Source: Anaerobacillus alkaliphilus (GTDB lineage: Bacteria > Bacillota > Bacilli > Bacillales > Anaerobacillaceae). From it: a stretch of 64,000 bases of DNA. The notes beneath the pieces are model-generated. The model saw only the letters and a list, made by a program, of their open reading frames with translations. It did not search any database and was not told the origin of the DNA. The position numbers and the translations under genes are program-made. Positions within the stretch are counted from its first letter, which is position 1, and the number at the start of each line of letters is the position of its first letter. The DNA lies in NCBI RefSeq assembly GCF_004116265.1, contig NZ_QOUX01000047.1:372001-436000 (forward strand), read 5' to 3'. Of this stretch, positions 8,537 through 17,682 are shown in pieces.

Positions 8537-9049
8537 ATGGACGACAATCTAATTTTTGACCGTTTTGGGGAACTAGAAGCCTGGGTGGTTAATGGGAAAA
8601 AATATGATTGGAATGGTGGATTTCACATTCCGACTATTGAATTGAAAAAACTATCGGTTAATGAGCTTCCTTTACATGAGAAAGTTCAGCCAATCGACAA
8701 TGACGTTGAAGATTATATCATACCTTCAACTCCTAACTTTTATTTAATTCGGGTAAATCAAGGGATTGTTGTAAATGTAGAAGGGATATTTCAAAGTAAC
8801 TATTGGTCCCATTTAGTTCCATCATTGCCATGTTTCATCGACAGTCTAGTAGAGGAATTACGAAGCAATCAGGAGTTTCAGTTGAAAAACTATCAAAATA
8901 ATCAAGTAGGGAAGTACGTAGTAGAATACCAAACCATGCTAGTTGATGTAGAAACCATTAGTGAAGCCATCACATTAGCCGTACATTCGCTCAAGTCATT
9001 AGAAAAGCGGGTGAATTTGAGGCTAGAGAGGGAAAACGGTTCAGTTTGA
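8537..9049 (+). CDS. conserved-looking protein of unknown function
   Basis: About 170 residues from ATG 8537 (MDDNLIFDRF), chosen because GGGAG lies 8 bases before it; the frame also reaches upstream to a TTG at 8486 without a good binding site. The protein is soluble and acidic in its first half, with no signal peptide or familiar motif. It contains VEDYIIPSTPNFYLIRVNQG and a C-terminal helical region. It is followed directly by an intergenic repeat element. I do not recognise the family. Confidence 0.6.
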   Translation: MDDNLIFDRFGELEAWVVNGKKYDWNGGFHIPTIELKKLSVNELPLHEKVQPIDNDVEDYIIPSTPNFYLIRVNQGIVVNVEGIFQSNYWSHLVPSLPCFIDSLVEELRSNQEFQLKNYQNNQVGKYVVEYQTMLVDVETISEAITLAVHSLKSLEKRVNLRLERENGSV

Positions 9050-9069
9050 TTGGCTTAGAAAATTTTCAC

Positions 9070-9270
9070 GGACATACGTTCCGCTATTTTTATTAAAGGC
9101 TCTTTTCGTAAACATTGTGGCTTTTTCCCTCTAAAATAATCGAAAAAAACCCTAGATGGAAATATCCGCCAAAAAGAGCAAATTTGAAGTTTCGAGGACA
9201 CTGGTTCCGTTATTTGCCTAAAAACAGCTCAAAAACTAGTGTTTTGGCTAATATAGCGGAATCTATGTCC
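9070..9270. repeat. intergenic repeat element, copy A, with terminal inverted repeats
   Basis: About 200 bases bounded by related 20-mers in inverted orientation: GGACATACGTTCCGCTATTT at 9070-9089 and, read on the minus strand, GGACATAGATTCCGCTATAT at 9251-9270. A third direct copy (GGACACTGGTTCCGTTATTT) lies at 9196-9215 and is followed by AAAAACAGC. Copy B at 30036-30160 has the same forward, forward, reverse order of modules. No transposase is encoded; a short open frame inside it is spurious. It may be a MITE-like or REP-like element. Confidence 0.7.
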
Positions 9271-9280
9271 TTGATAAACA

Positions 9281-10261
9281 TTAGTCTGTTAGCTTGAGAG
9301 GGTCTCCAGCCTTTTCATAGATATCCATCACCAGTTCAGTTGCAGTTTTTGCACTCTCTCCCGTAACAAAAGGTTCTGATCCGGTTTCAATCGACGAAAT
9401 AAAATCTTCGACTAGTTTTTCAAAGTTGTTTTTCCGATCAATATTAGTAGGTAGTTCAAACCCTTCAACATTCCAATCCAGGATTTTTTGATAGTTGGCA
9501 CGAATAGAACCTTTAGTACCCGATATTTCAATGAATTCAGTGTTAAGGCCAGGTGTTGCAGTCGACGCAGTAATCATGCCAACGGCTCCATTTTTATATC
9601 GAACCACAGCATAGCCATGATCTTCTGTTTCAATTTCATGATAGACCTGAAATCGTCTTGCTTCTAGTACCTTCTGATAGCCGCCAGTGAGCCACAGAAC
9701 TAGATCAACCATGTGTGAGCCTTGCTGAATAAAAGGACCGCCACCATCAAAATCATTCGTCCCATGCCACGAACTATAATACTCTTTGTCTCGATAGTTC
9801 TTGATCGATGCATCTACTACCAAAAGCCTTCCTAGCTTACCAGAGTCAATGAGCTCCTTGATTCGCACAAAATGAGGAATAAACCGTCTCATATAAGAAA
9901 CAGCAAGCTTAACGTTATTCGTCTTACAACTATTGATCATCTCAACCTGCTTTTCTCGTGAAATATGTAGCGGTTTCTCACACAAACAGTGAAGACCTAA
10001 TCTCGATGCCTCCATCACTCCATGATAATGTAAAGCATTTGGAGTAAGGATAACTGCAGCAGTAGCTCCAGAGTTTTTCGCTACTTCTTCAATCGCAGTT
10101 CCATAAACCTGAATACCATTTGCAATTCCGAAATCTTTTACTCTCTCAGGCGAGCGACCAACGACACCGACGATTTTTGTATTTGGGACTGTGGAAAAAG
10201 CTTGTAGATATTTTGAGCTTATACCACCATGACCAATAAGCATGATTTTGTGCATTGTCAT
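9281..10261 (-). CDS. Gfo/Idh/MocA family NAD(P)-dependent oxidoreductase
   Basis: A 326-residue protein with an N-terminal Rossmann fold (LIGHGGISSKYLQ) and the EKP signature (CEKPLHISREKQ) that supplies the catalytic lysine in this family. The C-terminal alpha/beta domain contains the GGPFIQQGSHMVDLVLWL segment with the conserved DxxxH-like histidine. Members oxidise or reduce sugar-like or inositol-like substrates. The start at 10261 has GAGGTG five bases upstream; an ATG two codons later is also possible. Monocistronic as far as visible. Substrate unknown. Confidence 0.88.
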   Translation of the reverse strand: MTMHKIMLIGHGGISSKYLQAFSTVPNTKIVGVVGRSPERVKDFGIANGIQVYGTAIEEVAKNSGATAAVILTPNALHYHGVMEASRLGLHCLCEKPLHISREKQVEMINSCKTNNVKLAVSYMRRFIPHFVRIKELIDSGKLGRLLVVDASIKNYRDKEYYSSWHGTNDFDGGGPFIQQGSHMVDLVLWLTGGYQKVLEARRFQVYHEIETEDHGYAVVRYKNGAVGMITASTATPGLNTEFIEISGTKGSIRANYQKILDWNVEGFELPTNIDRKNNFEKLVEDFISSIETGSEPFVTGESAKTATELVMDIYEKAGDPLKLTD

Positions 10262-10414
10262 CTTTACACCTCATGTTTTCACATTTTTTTAACTATATCA
10301 ATAATCCATTAAGTTCACTAGTCCTAAGAACCTTATAAAATAAGCAGGTTATTCCTATACTGATACCGAATTGGTTAAACAGACAAGTAAATTCGGATAA
10401 GTAGGTGAGTGCCC

Positions 10415-11500
10415 ATGATTATACACTGTACAAAAAAACTATTAGATGAACTTAAAATCAAGCCATCGATTGAAACAGAGGAAAATCCACTGTTTTCTTG
10501 GCACGCAAATATTCTTATCATAAATAGAAAAAAGACGGTAGTATTTGTAAATGACTTGAACCGTTTCGTAGTTGTTTTATACGGCTTGAAAGCAAAAGAA
10601 CTACAAAAATTAGACGAATGTTTTATTAGGGGAATTAGAGAAGTATTTCAAGCTGAGGGAATTCAAGAAGAAGTGATTGAAGACTATCTCCAACAAGTAA
10701 AGCAAGTGAGTTTTGCCAAAACTAAAGGAAGGACATATGTAGCAAGACTGAACCGAGATTGCGAAGACATTCAGTATCTTCTTGATGATATAAATGCGAA
10801 TAAACTAATCCAAACCCGCTTATCAAAGTTTAAAAACAGCATGCTAGTCGGTGATGGCAAGGGGGATTATTATGACCCAAACGAAGAGATGTACAAAGCC
10901 TTAGCAGAACTTACAGGCAAAGATGTATTTCGTCTAGAAGCAGTTGAACTAAAGATAACCTTGCAGCTAGAAAACTTTAACGTTTGGAGAACACTAGTTG
11001 TTCCTACACGCGTGACATTTGATCAGTTCCATAAAATCATTCAAACTGCCTTTGGGTGGAGAGACTGGCACCTCCATGAATTTTCTATTACGGACAAAAA
11101 TGAAACAGTTGCTCGTTTAGTAGGTGAAGATGAAATACGCCGAAATCCTAACTCTCATTCAATTCTAGAGAGTGAAAAGAAATTATCTGACTTTCTACCG
11201 CCCTACAAAACAATCAATTATATCTATGATTTCGGAGACGGATGGGAACATAAAATTGAACTAATAAATGTCATTCCGGATAATTCAAAAAATTATGTTG
11301 AATGTATAGCAGGTGAAGGAGCTACACCACCAGAGGATGTGGGCGGAGAATATGGATTTAAGGAGTTTTTGGCGATCATCTCAGACGAAAACCACCCGGA
11401 GCACTTCGCGATGACTAGGTGGGGAATCGAACAAGAATATAAGCCGTTTAATCTTAAAGAGATTAATCGAGATTTGTTAATCTTGAGAAAAAGGCAGTAA
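10415..11500 (+). CDS. DUF6933 domain plus pRiA4b ORF-3-like protein
   Basis: About 361 residues with two parts. Residues 1-150 (MIIHCTKKLLDELKIK, PLFSWHANILIINRKKTVVF) match my recollection of the DUF6933 domain of Bacillus proteins. Residues 175-345 match the plasmid pRiA4b ORF-3-like domain, seen in VTFDQFHKIIQTAFGWRDWH, IYDFGDGWEHKIEL and EGATPPEDVGGEYGF. The pRiA4b domain is found alone or attached to other domains on mobile and chromosomal loci, and its function is unknown. ATG 10415 is chosen because AGGTGAG precedes it by five bases; the frame also has GTG 10409. Confidence 0.8.
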   Translation: MIIHCTKKLLDELKIKPSIETEENPLFSWHANILIINRKKTVVFVNDLNRFVVVLYGLKAKELQKLDECFIRGIREVFQAEGIQEEVIEDYLQQVKQVSFAKTKGRTYVARLNRDCEDIQYLLDDINANKLIQTRLSKFKNSMLVGDGKGDYYDPNEEMYKALAELTGKDVFRLEAVELKITLQLENFNVWRTLVVPTRVTFDQFHKIIQTAFGWRDWHLHEFSITDKNETVARLVGEDEIRRNPNSHSILESEKKLSDFLPPYKTINYIYDFGDGWEHKIELINVIPDNSKNYVECIAGEGATPPEDVGGEYGFKEFLAIISDENHPEHFAMTRWGIEQEYKPFNLKEINRDLLILRKRQ

Positions 11501-11571
11501 GGTTAACTGCTAGCAAATCAATAGCATTGTGATAGCTGCCGCTCGCATATATAACTCCAACTTACACAGTT

Positions 11572-11600
11572 GACTGGACGACAATCGTTCGGTCTTTTTT
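11572..11600 (+). terminator. probable terminator about 70 bases after the pRiA4b gene
   Basis: The stem GACTGGACG/CGTTCGGTC, with two G-U wobbles and a five-base loop, is followed by a run of T. Confidence 0.55.
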
Positions 11601-11735
11601 CGTTGATGTTCTTCACGATAAATATTCTTCTGTGCATATAGGTACCTGTGGCTTCCAAATATCATTTGTCACATACTTTATATCTTAGATGGCGTGAAAA
11701 GTAACTCAAATAGGAAGGAGGGTAAGCTCTTTCGT

Positions 11736-12971
11736 ATGAAATCTATTGTATTTCTAGAGTCAAACAAATCAGGTTCAAGTAGAGAAGCCATTCGGGCTGC
11801 AGAAAATATGGGATATCTTACTGTCCTTATTACAAATCGGAAAAGGACGTTGCATCAACGGGAAGAGTTCCCTGATGTGCATCAGATGTATTACTGTAAC
11901 TTAAGCAATGTAGAAGAAATTGAAAAGATAATAGACTATTTAAAAGAACTAGGTTTGGAAATACAGCTTATTGTTAGTTTTGTAGATCCATATGTTTGTA
12001 CAGCTTCGTTACTAATGGATAAGTGTTGTGAGAAGAACCAACTTAATACAAGTGCGATTTCAAAAATGGAGGATAAATATGAAACGCGAAAGACCTTAGC
12101 AAGTAAGCCATATACTCCTTTTTTTGAATTGTACAATGGAGAACTTACAATTACTGATTTTACTGACGAAGCAAAAAAACATTTACCCTTAATCGTCAAA
12201 TCTCCAAATTCAACCGGTTCCAAGGATGTATTTCTAGCAGTAACACGAGAAGAATTAGAATATCATATTTCGATTTTAAGAGAAAAATATCCAGGGAAAT
12301 CAGTGTTAGTTGAGGAATACGTGGATGGACCCCAATATTTAGTAGAAGCAATGATTATTGATGGTACGCCCCATCTCATAGCCGTTATTGAACAAGAAAT
12401 CACAAAAAAACAACGTTTTATTGTTACTGGATATTGTGTATTAGCTGAAGTTGAGAAAAGTCTTAACACTAGTCTTAAAAGGTTAGTTACATCTATTTCT
12501 AGATCATTTCAGTTTACAAATGGAGCAATGCACCTTGAGATTAGAAGAAAAGGAGATAAGTGGAAGCTTATCGAGATAAACCCTAGGATTTCTGGGGGAG
12601 CCATGAACAAAATGGTCGAAACTGCCTTTAACATTAACCTAGTAAAAGAAACGCTACGACTATATCTTGGTGAAAGACCGGAAATCACTCCAAAAACAAA
12701 TAAATTTGTTTTTACCCAATACGTGATTGTTTCCAAACCAGGGAAATTATTAAAGGTAACTGGAAGGAATAAAGCTGAAAATTCTCCTGGGGTAGTATCT
12801 GTATATATTAAACCTAGAAAAGGTACCGTGCTAATTCCTCCGTTATCGATGGGAAATCGCTATGCTTATGTGATCGCTCGTGGTGAAACGAAGGATGAGG
12901 CAACAAACCTAGCCAAAGAAGCAGCGGATCTAATAGAATTTCATCTAGACGACGAAACGTCCACCGACTAA
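11736..12971 (+). CDS. ATP-grasp domain protein (carboxylate-amine ligase-like)
   Basis: About 411 residues. The N-terminal preATP-grasp fold starts with SIVFLESNKSGSSREAI. The ATP-grasp core includes LPLIVKSPNSTGSKDV (lysine for phosphate binding), VLVEEYVDGPQYLVEAM, and the metal/ATP motif KLIEINPRISGGAMNKM, where Glu and Asn coordinate magnesium. Such enzymes join a carboxylate to an amine with ATP. A GTG at 11694 gives a longer frame, but ATG 11736 lies after AAGGAGG, though the spacing of 14 is long. It converges on a YheC/YheD-type ATP-grasp gene. Substrates are unknown. Confidence 0.82.
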   Translation: MKSIVFLESNKSGSSREAIRAAENMGYLTVLITNRKRTLHQREEFPDVHQMYYCNLSNVEEIEKIIDYLKELGLEIQLIVSFVDPYVCTASLLMDKCCEKNQLNTSAISKMEDKYETRKTLASKPYTPFFELYNGELTITDFTDEAKKHLPLIVKSPNSTGSKDVFLAVTREELEYHISILREKYPGKSVLVEEYVDGPQYLVEAMIIDGTPHLIAVIEQEITKKQRFIVTGYCVLAEVEKSLNTSLKRLVTSISRSFQFTNGAMHLEIRRKGDKWKLIEINPRISGGAMNKMVETAFNINLVKETLRLYLGERPEITPKTNKFVFTQYVIVSKPGKLLKVTGRNKAENSPGVVSVYIKPRKGTVLIPPLSMGNRYAYVIARGETKDEATNLAKEAADLIEFHLDDETSTD

Positions 12972-12986
12972 TCAGGTGGACGTTTT
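12956..12986. terminator. bidirectional terminator between the two ATP-grasp genes
   Basis: An 11-bp perfect stem AAACGTCCACC/GGTGGACGTTT overlaps the stop codon of the upstream gene and ends four bases before the stop of the convergent one. Confidence 0.75.
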
Positions 12987-12989
12987 AAA

Positions 12990-14135
12990 TTATCCTTTAG
13001 ATTGATGTTTGGTAAAAGAAGAAACAAATGATATATCTGTAGATTGACGGTCGGTTACATTTTTAGTTTGTCTTTTACCCTGTTGTTTTTTTATATGTTC
13101 TCGTTTTTGTTTTTCTACTAGAAACATCGCATAATGAATGGTGTTTCGGACTACGTCTAACTCCAAATAAAAAAGTGGCGGACAACCAGGGCGCCAATTG
13201 ACTTCGTATATCCAAAGTTTCTTTTTTTGATCTATGCCAACGTCAATACCTAATTCGTCTAACTCTTCACCAAATTCATCCTTTTGTATCTCATCTAAAT
13301 GTTTAGCTAACGCAACTGAAAAATACTCAAGTGTCCGTTTAATATTAAACGCTTCTACATGATTATATTCGTAGTATAAAAGGGACTCTAAGGGACTTGT
13401 ATATCCGCCATTACTAATGTTGGTCACAATCGTATTAGGCGGTGCAATCCTTGGGTAGATAGAAGTTGATACCCATTTTCCTTGGCCGTTTTTTTGAACA
13501 TGAAGACGAAAGTCTAAGGAGTTTCCAGATTTCGTTACACTTCGAATATAAGGTTGGAGCAGATAATCGTTTCCTTCAAGCTGATTATGAAAAAACTCTT
13601 TTAATTGCTCAAGTGAGAGTGATTGTTCCTCTAACTCATGACCAATTAAAAACGCATCCGCCAACTTTTTTATAAAGTAAATTCCTTTACCCTTGTTTCC
13701 AGTAACCGGCTTCACGACAACTTCTTTAAAAGAAGATAGTTGCTGAATAAACTGCTCCCAATCATGAAGTTCTTCAGAAGGAATTAAATACTGTGAAAAA
13801 TCCTTCGCTACTTTTAAACGGTCATTTACACCGAGCTTATCTCCGATTGAATACGATGTAAATGGAATAACCTCTTGTAACTTATCAACGATATCATTGG
13901 CACTAGATGAAACATACGATGCATTATAAATGACATCAGGAAATCTAGTGACAGTATCTAGCCATTCTCCGTTCTCATAAATCTTTCCATAAATACATTG
14001 CTTTTCGAAGTCAACGCTTTTCGGAGTAAAAAAGACGAACTCTGCTCCTTCTGCTTTTGCAGAAATTGCATAGGCATATGACTTAAAGACCGTTGTAGGA
14101 TCTTTTCGACGGTGGAGCATCCCGATTAATGTCAA
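12990..14135 (-). CDS. YheC/YheD family ATP-grasp protein, spore coat-associated
   Basis: A 381-residue protein of the YheC/YheD family, whose B. subtilis members are associated with the endospore coat. Landmarks are IGMLHRRKDPTTV at the N-terminus, VVKPVTGNKGKGIYFI as the ATP-grasp lysine/glycine loop, LLQPYIRS, and a late WIYEVNWRPGCPPLFY segment where the usual EINxR motif is EVNWRPG. The TTG start at 14135 is supported by GGGAGGTGA six bases upstream. It likely makes or modifies a coat component, but the reaction is unknown. It is divergent from the UDP-glucose dehydrogenase operon. Confidence 0.88.
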   Translation of the reverse strand: MTLIGMLHRRKDPTTVFKSYAYAISAKAEGAEFVFFTPKSVDFEKQCIYGKIYENGEWLDTVTRFPDVIYNASYVSSSANDIVDKLQEVIPFTSYSIGDKLGVNDRLKVAKDFSQYLIPSEELHDWEQFIQQLSSFKEVVVKPVTGNKGKGIYFIKKLADAFLIGHELEEQSLSLEQLKEFFHNQLEGNDYLLQPYIRSVTKSGNSLDFRLHVQKNGQGKWVSTSIYPRIAPPNTIVTNISNGGYTSPLESLLYYEYNHVEAFNIKRTLEYFSVALAKHLDEIQKDEFGEELDELGIDVGIDQKKKLWIYEVNWRPGCPPLFYLELDVVRNTIHYAMFLVEKQKREHIKKQQGKRQTKNVTDRQSTDISFVSSFTKHQSKG

Positions 14136-14444
14136 GCAAACTCACCTCCCTTATTAACAATAGATGCGAAAGATAGTGACTACGCTCTAGTTACTCGAGG
14201 AGTTTTATGAACATTGGGTACTAGAACTAGCTTTATAGAGCAAATCTGATTTTTTCCTTCTAACTACGAACATACAAAAAACTCAGATATCAAACAAAAA
14301 TTAAGACTTTAAATATAAAAAAGAACCAAACAATAGGGGTAATTGTCGTTACATTTCTCCTTCACTTGAATAGTTTGTAAATAAATTGTAAACATCTAAG
14401 AAATTGTTCAGAGAAGAACAAGTGCAAGTGAGAGGAGTATAAAA
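14136..14444. other. 309-base divergent regulatory region
   Basis: It separates the YheC/YheD-like gene (-) from the glycan operon (+) and must hold both promoters. A CATACAAA string at 14271-14278 resembles the -10 element of SigE-dependent sporulation promoters, but I see no convincing -35 at the right distance. The ribosome binding site GAGAGGAG lies just before 14445. Nothing else was recognised. Confidence 0.4.
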
Positions 14445-15737
14445 ATGAAAGTTCTTGTAATAGGCATGGGGTATGTAGGAACTACATTGAGCCTAGTTTT
14501 AGCAAATGAAGGACACCAAGTAACTGGAGTTGATATAGATAAGCAGAAAATTGAGTGTTTAAAGAATAAACATTTATATTTTTATGAACCTGGTTTAGAA
14601 CAACTGCTAGATAAACACTTAGATAATCACTCTATTTCATTTTCTACCGACGTTCAGACAGGCATAAGGGACAATGAGGTCATATTTGTTTGTGTTGGTA
14701 CACCTCAATCTGAGGATGGTAGTCCTGATCTACGCTATATTACCGCTACTGCAAACGAAATCGGACAATCCATGAACGGCTATAAGCTCATCATTATTAA
14801 AAGTACGGTTCCAGTTGGCACAAATGAAATGGTTTCACAGTGGGTTGAAGAAGCACAGGTCACACCTTATCCTTTTGACGTTGTTTCGAATCCTGAGTTT
14901 CTTCGTGAGGGTAGCGCATTATATGACAGTCTTCATCCAGATCGAATCGTTATTGGTAGTACAAACGAAAATGCATTACAACTGGTAAAGAGTATTTTCA
15001 AAGATTTACATTGCCCCATTGTTGAGACTACGCCAAGAACAGCGGAATTAATTAAATATGTATCAAATTCATTTTTGGCTACAAAAATATCGTTTATGAA
15101 TGAAATTGCCAAACTTTGTGATTCCCTCGGAACAAATGTAAACGACATTGCTCGCGGTGTTGGTCTTGATCATCGCATCGGCTCTCATTTTCTTGAAGCT
15201 GGCATTGGTTATGGAGGATCTTGTTTTCCAAAGGATATCAAAGCTCTGCTAAAAACAGGCGCTGAACAAAAGGTTCCATTGTCAATCTTACAGAGTGTAG
15301 AGAACGTAAATGAACAACAATATATGTATTTAATGGAGAAAATGTTAAACCGTTTAGGCTCTCTAACAAACAAATCGATCGCAGTATTTGGATTATCTTT
15401 TAAACCAAATACGGATGATGTAAGAGAAGCTCCAGCATTTTTTATCATAAATTATCTTCTTAGCAAAGGTGTAAAAATTAACATCCATGATCCAATCGTT
15501 CAATTAGAACGTTTTTATTCAGGATATGATATTGAACAATTTGACACCGCAGAACTTGCTGCAGCTGGGACTGATGCAGTTATTCTCTGCACAGATTGGC
15601 CACATTACATGGGGGTCGATTGGAAAAGCATTCAAACAACCATGAATACGCCAAATCTTTATGATGGAAGGAACATGCTGAATTCTAAGCAAATGACCGA
15701 TTTAGGCTTTTACTACGAAGGTGTCGGGTACAAGTAG
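14445..15737 (+). CDS. ugd: UDP-glucose 6-dehydrogenase
   Basis: A 430-residue enzyme that oxidises UDP-glucose to UDP-glucuronate with two NAD. The N-terminal NAD fold shows VIGMGYVGTTLSLVLA. Substrate and catalytic motifs are VCVGTPQSEDGSPD, IIKSTVPVGTNE, NPEFLREGSA and GYGGSCFPKDIKAL, with the nucleophilic Cys260. The C-terminal domain has SIAVFGLSFKPNTDDVREAP. It begins a run of seven same-strand genes with no terminator until 20769, so UDP-glucuronate probably feeds the glycosyltransferases downstream. B. subtilis paralogues are TuaD, YwqF and YtcA; the last is linked to sporulation. Which of these is the orthologue is not decided. Confidence 0.93.
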   Translation: MKVLVIGMGYVGTTLSLVLANEGHQVTGVDIDKQKIECLKNKHLYFYEPGLEQLLDKHLDNHSISFSTDVQTGIRDNEVIFVCVGTPQSEDGSPDLRYITATANEIGQSMNGYKLIIIKSTVPVGTNEMVSQWVEEAQVTPYPFDVVSNPEFLREGSALYDSLHPDRIVIGSTNENALQLVKSIFKDLHCPIVETTPRTAELIKYVSNSFLATKISFMNEIAKLCDSLGTNVNDIARGVGLDHRIGSHFLEAGIGYGGSCFPKDIKALLKTGAEQKVPLSILQSVENVNEQQYMYLMEKMLNRLGSLTNKSIAVFGLSFKPNTDDVREAPAFFIINYLLSKGVKINIHDPIVQLERFYSGYDIEQFDTAELAAAGTDAVILCTDWPHYMGVDWKSIQTTMNTPNLYDGRNMLNSKQMTDLGFYYEGVGYK

Positions 15738-15853
15738 AAAGTTATGATCGTTTGAGCAGTGACCGAAATAGTAAAATTCACATATTTTCTAGTATAGCAA
15801 TTCATCGGACAGTAATAGGTACAGAAATTACTAGAAATAAATGGGGTGTAAAG

Positions 15854-16843
15854 ATGCAAAAGCTTTTGTTTGCCGGTCGAGACTTTAAGTTTATGACCGA
15901 CATCATTGATTTCTTTGAAAGTGACCCAAACTTTGAAGTGAAGTTTGATCATTGGAAAGGGAAAGATCGGCATAATGAGGAAGAGAGTCGAAACTTATTA
16001 CAATGGGCAGATATTATCATCGCCGAATGGTGTCTCGGTAATGCCGTTTGGTATTCAAAAAATAAATTAGAGCATCAAAAATTATTTATCCGTTTACACC
16101 GTCAAGAAATAAAGCGCAATTATCTATACGATTTAAAAATAAAAAATATCAATAAGTTGGTATTCATTGCACCACATATTAAGGAGGAAGTTGAACAGAA
16201 AATCAGTCTGCCAGCGGATAAATCTACATTAATTTACAATACAACAAATGTAACTCTATTAAACAAGCAAAAGGTAAAAGACTCTATGTTTCATATTGGG
16301 ATGCTAGGCTTTCATACAAAAAGGAAAAGACCTGATAAAGTGATTGAAATCTTTGAAAAACTTAAACAGATTGATAATCGCTACACGCTACATTTTAAGG
16401 GAAAGCACCCATCTGATGTTAGCTGGGTCTGGAAAAAAGAAGCACAGCGTGAGTACTTTAAAAAGCTATTTGAAAGAATTGAGGCATCACCATATAAAGA
16501 CTCAATCATTTTTGACGATTTTGGAAGTGATGTTGATGAATGGTTTAGAAACATCGGCTTTATCTTATCGACGAGTGATCATGAAGGTTCACATCAAGCT
16601 GTTTCTGAAGGAATGGCATCAGGAAGCATACCGATGATTACTGGCTGGGAAGGTCCTGAACGGATGTACCCGCCGGAGTACGTCAAATATAGCACCGATG
16701 ACATCGTAAAAGCAATTCTAGTTTATCGCAACAATGAAAAGCAGTTCTCTGCTAAACAAAAAGAAGTGGTCAACTTTTGCTACAAGCACTTTGATACTGA
16801 TATCATTTGTCGCCAATGGCTCGAGCTCATTACCAATTCGTAA
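15854..16843 (+). CDS. glycosyltransferase, GT-B (family 1/4-like)
   Basis: About 329 residues from ATG 15854 (MQKLLFAGRDF), preceded by GGGGTG; the frame extends upstream to 15752 without a binding site. The GT-B pattern is visible: an N-terminal acceptor domain with DHWKGKDRHNEE and RLHRQE, an inter-domain IYNTTN, then the nucleotide-sugar half with HIGMLGFHTKRKRPDKVIEI and the donor-site motif STSDHEGSHQAVSEGMASG, where the glutamates contact the sugar nucleotide. There is no signal peptide, so it is cytoplasmic. It follows ugd by 116 bases with no terminator. Donor and acceptor are unknown. Confidence 0.85.
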   Translation: MQKLLFAGRDFKFMTDIIDFFESDPNFEVKFDHWKGKDRHNEEESRNLLQWADIIIAEWCLGNAVWYSKNKLEHQKLFIRLHRQEIKRNYLYDLKIKNINKLVFIAPHIKEEVEQKISLPADKSTLIYNTTNVTLLNKQKVKDSMFHIGMLGFHTKRKRPDKVIEIFEKLKQIDNRYTLHFKGKHPSDVSWVWKKEAQREYFKKLFERIEASPYKDSIIFDDFGSDVDEWFRNIGFILSTSDHEGSHQAVSEGMASGSIPMITGWEGPERMYPPEYVKYSTDDIVKAILVYRNNEKQFSAKQKEVVNFCYKHFDTDIICRQWLELITNS

Positions 16844-16873
16844 CCAAATAAATTTTAAAGGAGGAGATGTGAA

Positions 16874-17677
16874 ATGGCATCAGACTTGAGTCAGAAAGTA
16901 ACGGCAATCATTAAAACGTTTGAAAGAAAAGATTGCCTAGACAATTTGATCCGTAGTATAAAAAAATACTACCCTGACTTACCAATCATTGTTGTAGACG
17001 ATAGCAAAAACCCAGTTCCTAGGGATGATGTAGAGTATCATATTTTACCATTTGATAGTGGAGTGTCAAAAGGTCGTAACTTTCTTGTAAATCAAGTAAA
17101 AACACCGTATGTATTAATTCTTGATGACGATTATGAATTTATTCATGAGACGAAAATTGAAAAGTTCGTGGATGTTCTTGAAAATTCAACCATTGATCTC
17201 GTTGGTGGACGTTGGGTCATGTACGATAAAAACAGAGAAAAATATAGAATTCATAGTTATCATGGAAAGTTAATCATTGAAGACAACGTCATGTACCACA
17301 CGAAAAATTCTAATGGCAAAGAGTATGGCTACAAGCTTTATGATATTATCCACCAATTTTACCTAGCTAGAACAGAAACCATGAAAAATCACCCCTGGGA
17401 TGAAGGACAAAAAGTCAACGACCATATTGACTTTTTCCTAAATTATAAAGATACACTAAAAATTGCCTTACACCCCGAAGTGTTTATTTATCATAATAAA
17501 TATCGTGACGAACTATATAGTAAATTTAGAAACCGGCAAAGTATTTATCGTCCCAAATACTATCAAAAGCATGGGTTTGCGGAAAGGAAAAGAGTTAAGT
17601 CTCATTGGCAATCCCCAAGAAAAGTGATGCATTTCCTAAGTAAGGAAACGATAAACAGGTTTCGCCTTAAGGAGTGA
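16874..17677 (+). CDS. glycosyltransferase family 2-like (GT-A)
   Basis: A 267-residue GT-A enzyme. ITAIIKTFERKD-type start residues (VTAIIKTFERKDCLDNLI), the nucleotide-binding PIIVVDDSKNP, and SGVSKGRNFLVNQVKTPYVL followed by LDDDYEF give the DxD motif that binds the metal and UDP-sugar. This arrangement (RN..V....Y.L.LDDD) recalls beta-1,4-GalNAc-transferase-like GT2 proteins. The C-terminal half has DHIDFFLNYKD and YRDELYSKFRNRQS. Ribosome binding site AAAGGAGGAG. The kinase gene follows with only five bases between stop and start. Specificity unknown. Confidence 0.85.
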   Translation: MASDLSQKVTAIIKTFERKDCLDNLIRSIKKYYPDLPIIVVDDSKNPVPRDDVEYHILPFDSGVSKGRNFLVNQVKTPYVLILDDDYEFIHETKIEKFVDVLENSTIDLVGGRWVMYDKNREKYRIHSYHGKLIIEDNVMYHTKNSNGKEYGYKLYDIIHQFYLARTETMKNHPWDEGQKVNDHIDFFLNYKDTLKIALHPEVFIYHNKYRDELYSKFRNRQSIYRPKYYQKHGFAERKRVKSHWQSPRKVMHFLSKETINRFRLKE

Positions 17678-17682
17678 CTGTC

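Noticed and set aside
9115-9297. Open frame of 60 codons inside the intergenic repeat
   Set aside because: It lies within repeat copy A, has no ribosome binding site, and its composition follows the repeat modules.
14271-14278. SigE -10-like CATACAAA before the glycan operon
   Set aside because: No fitting -35 element and a distance of about 170 bases to the start codon.
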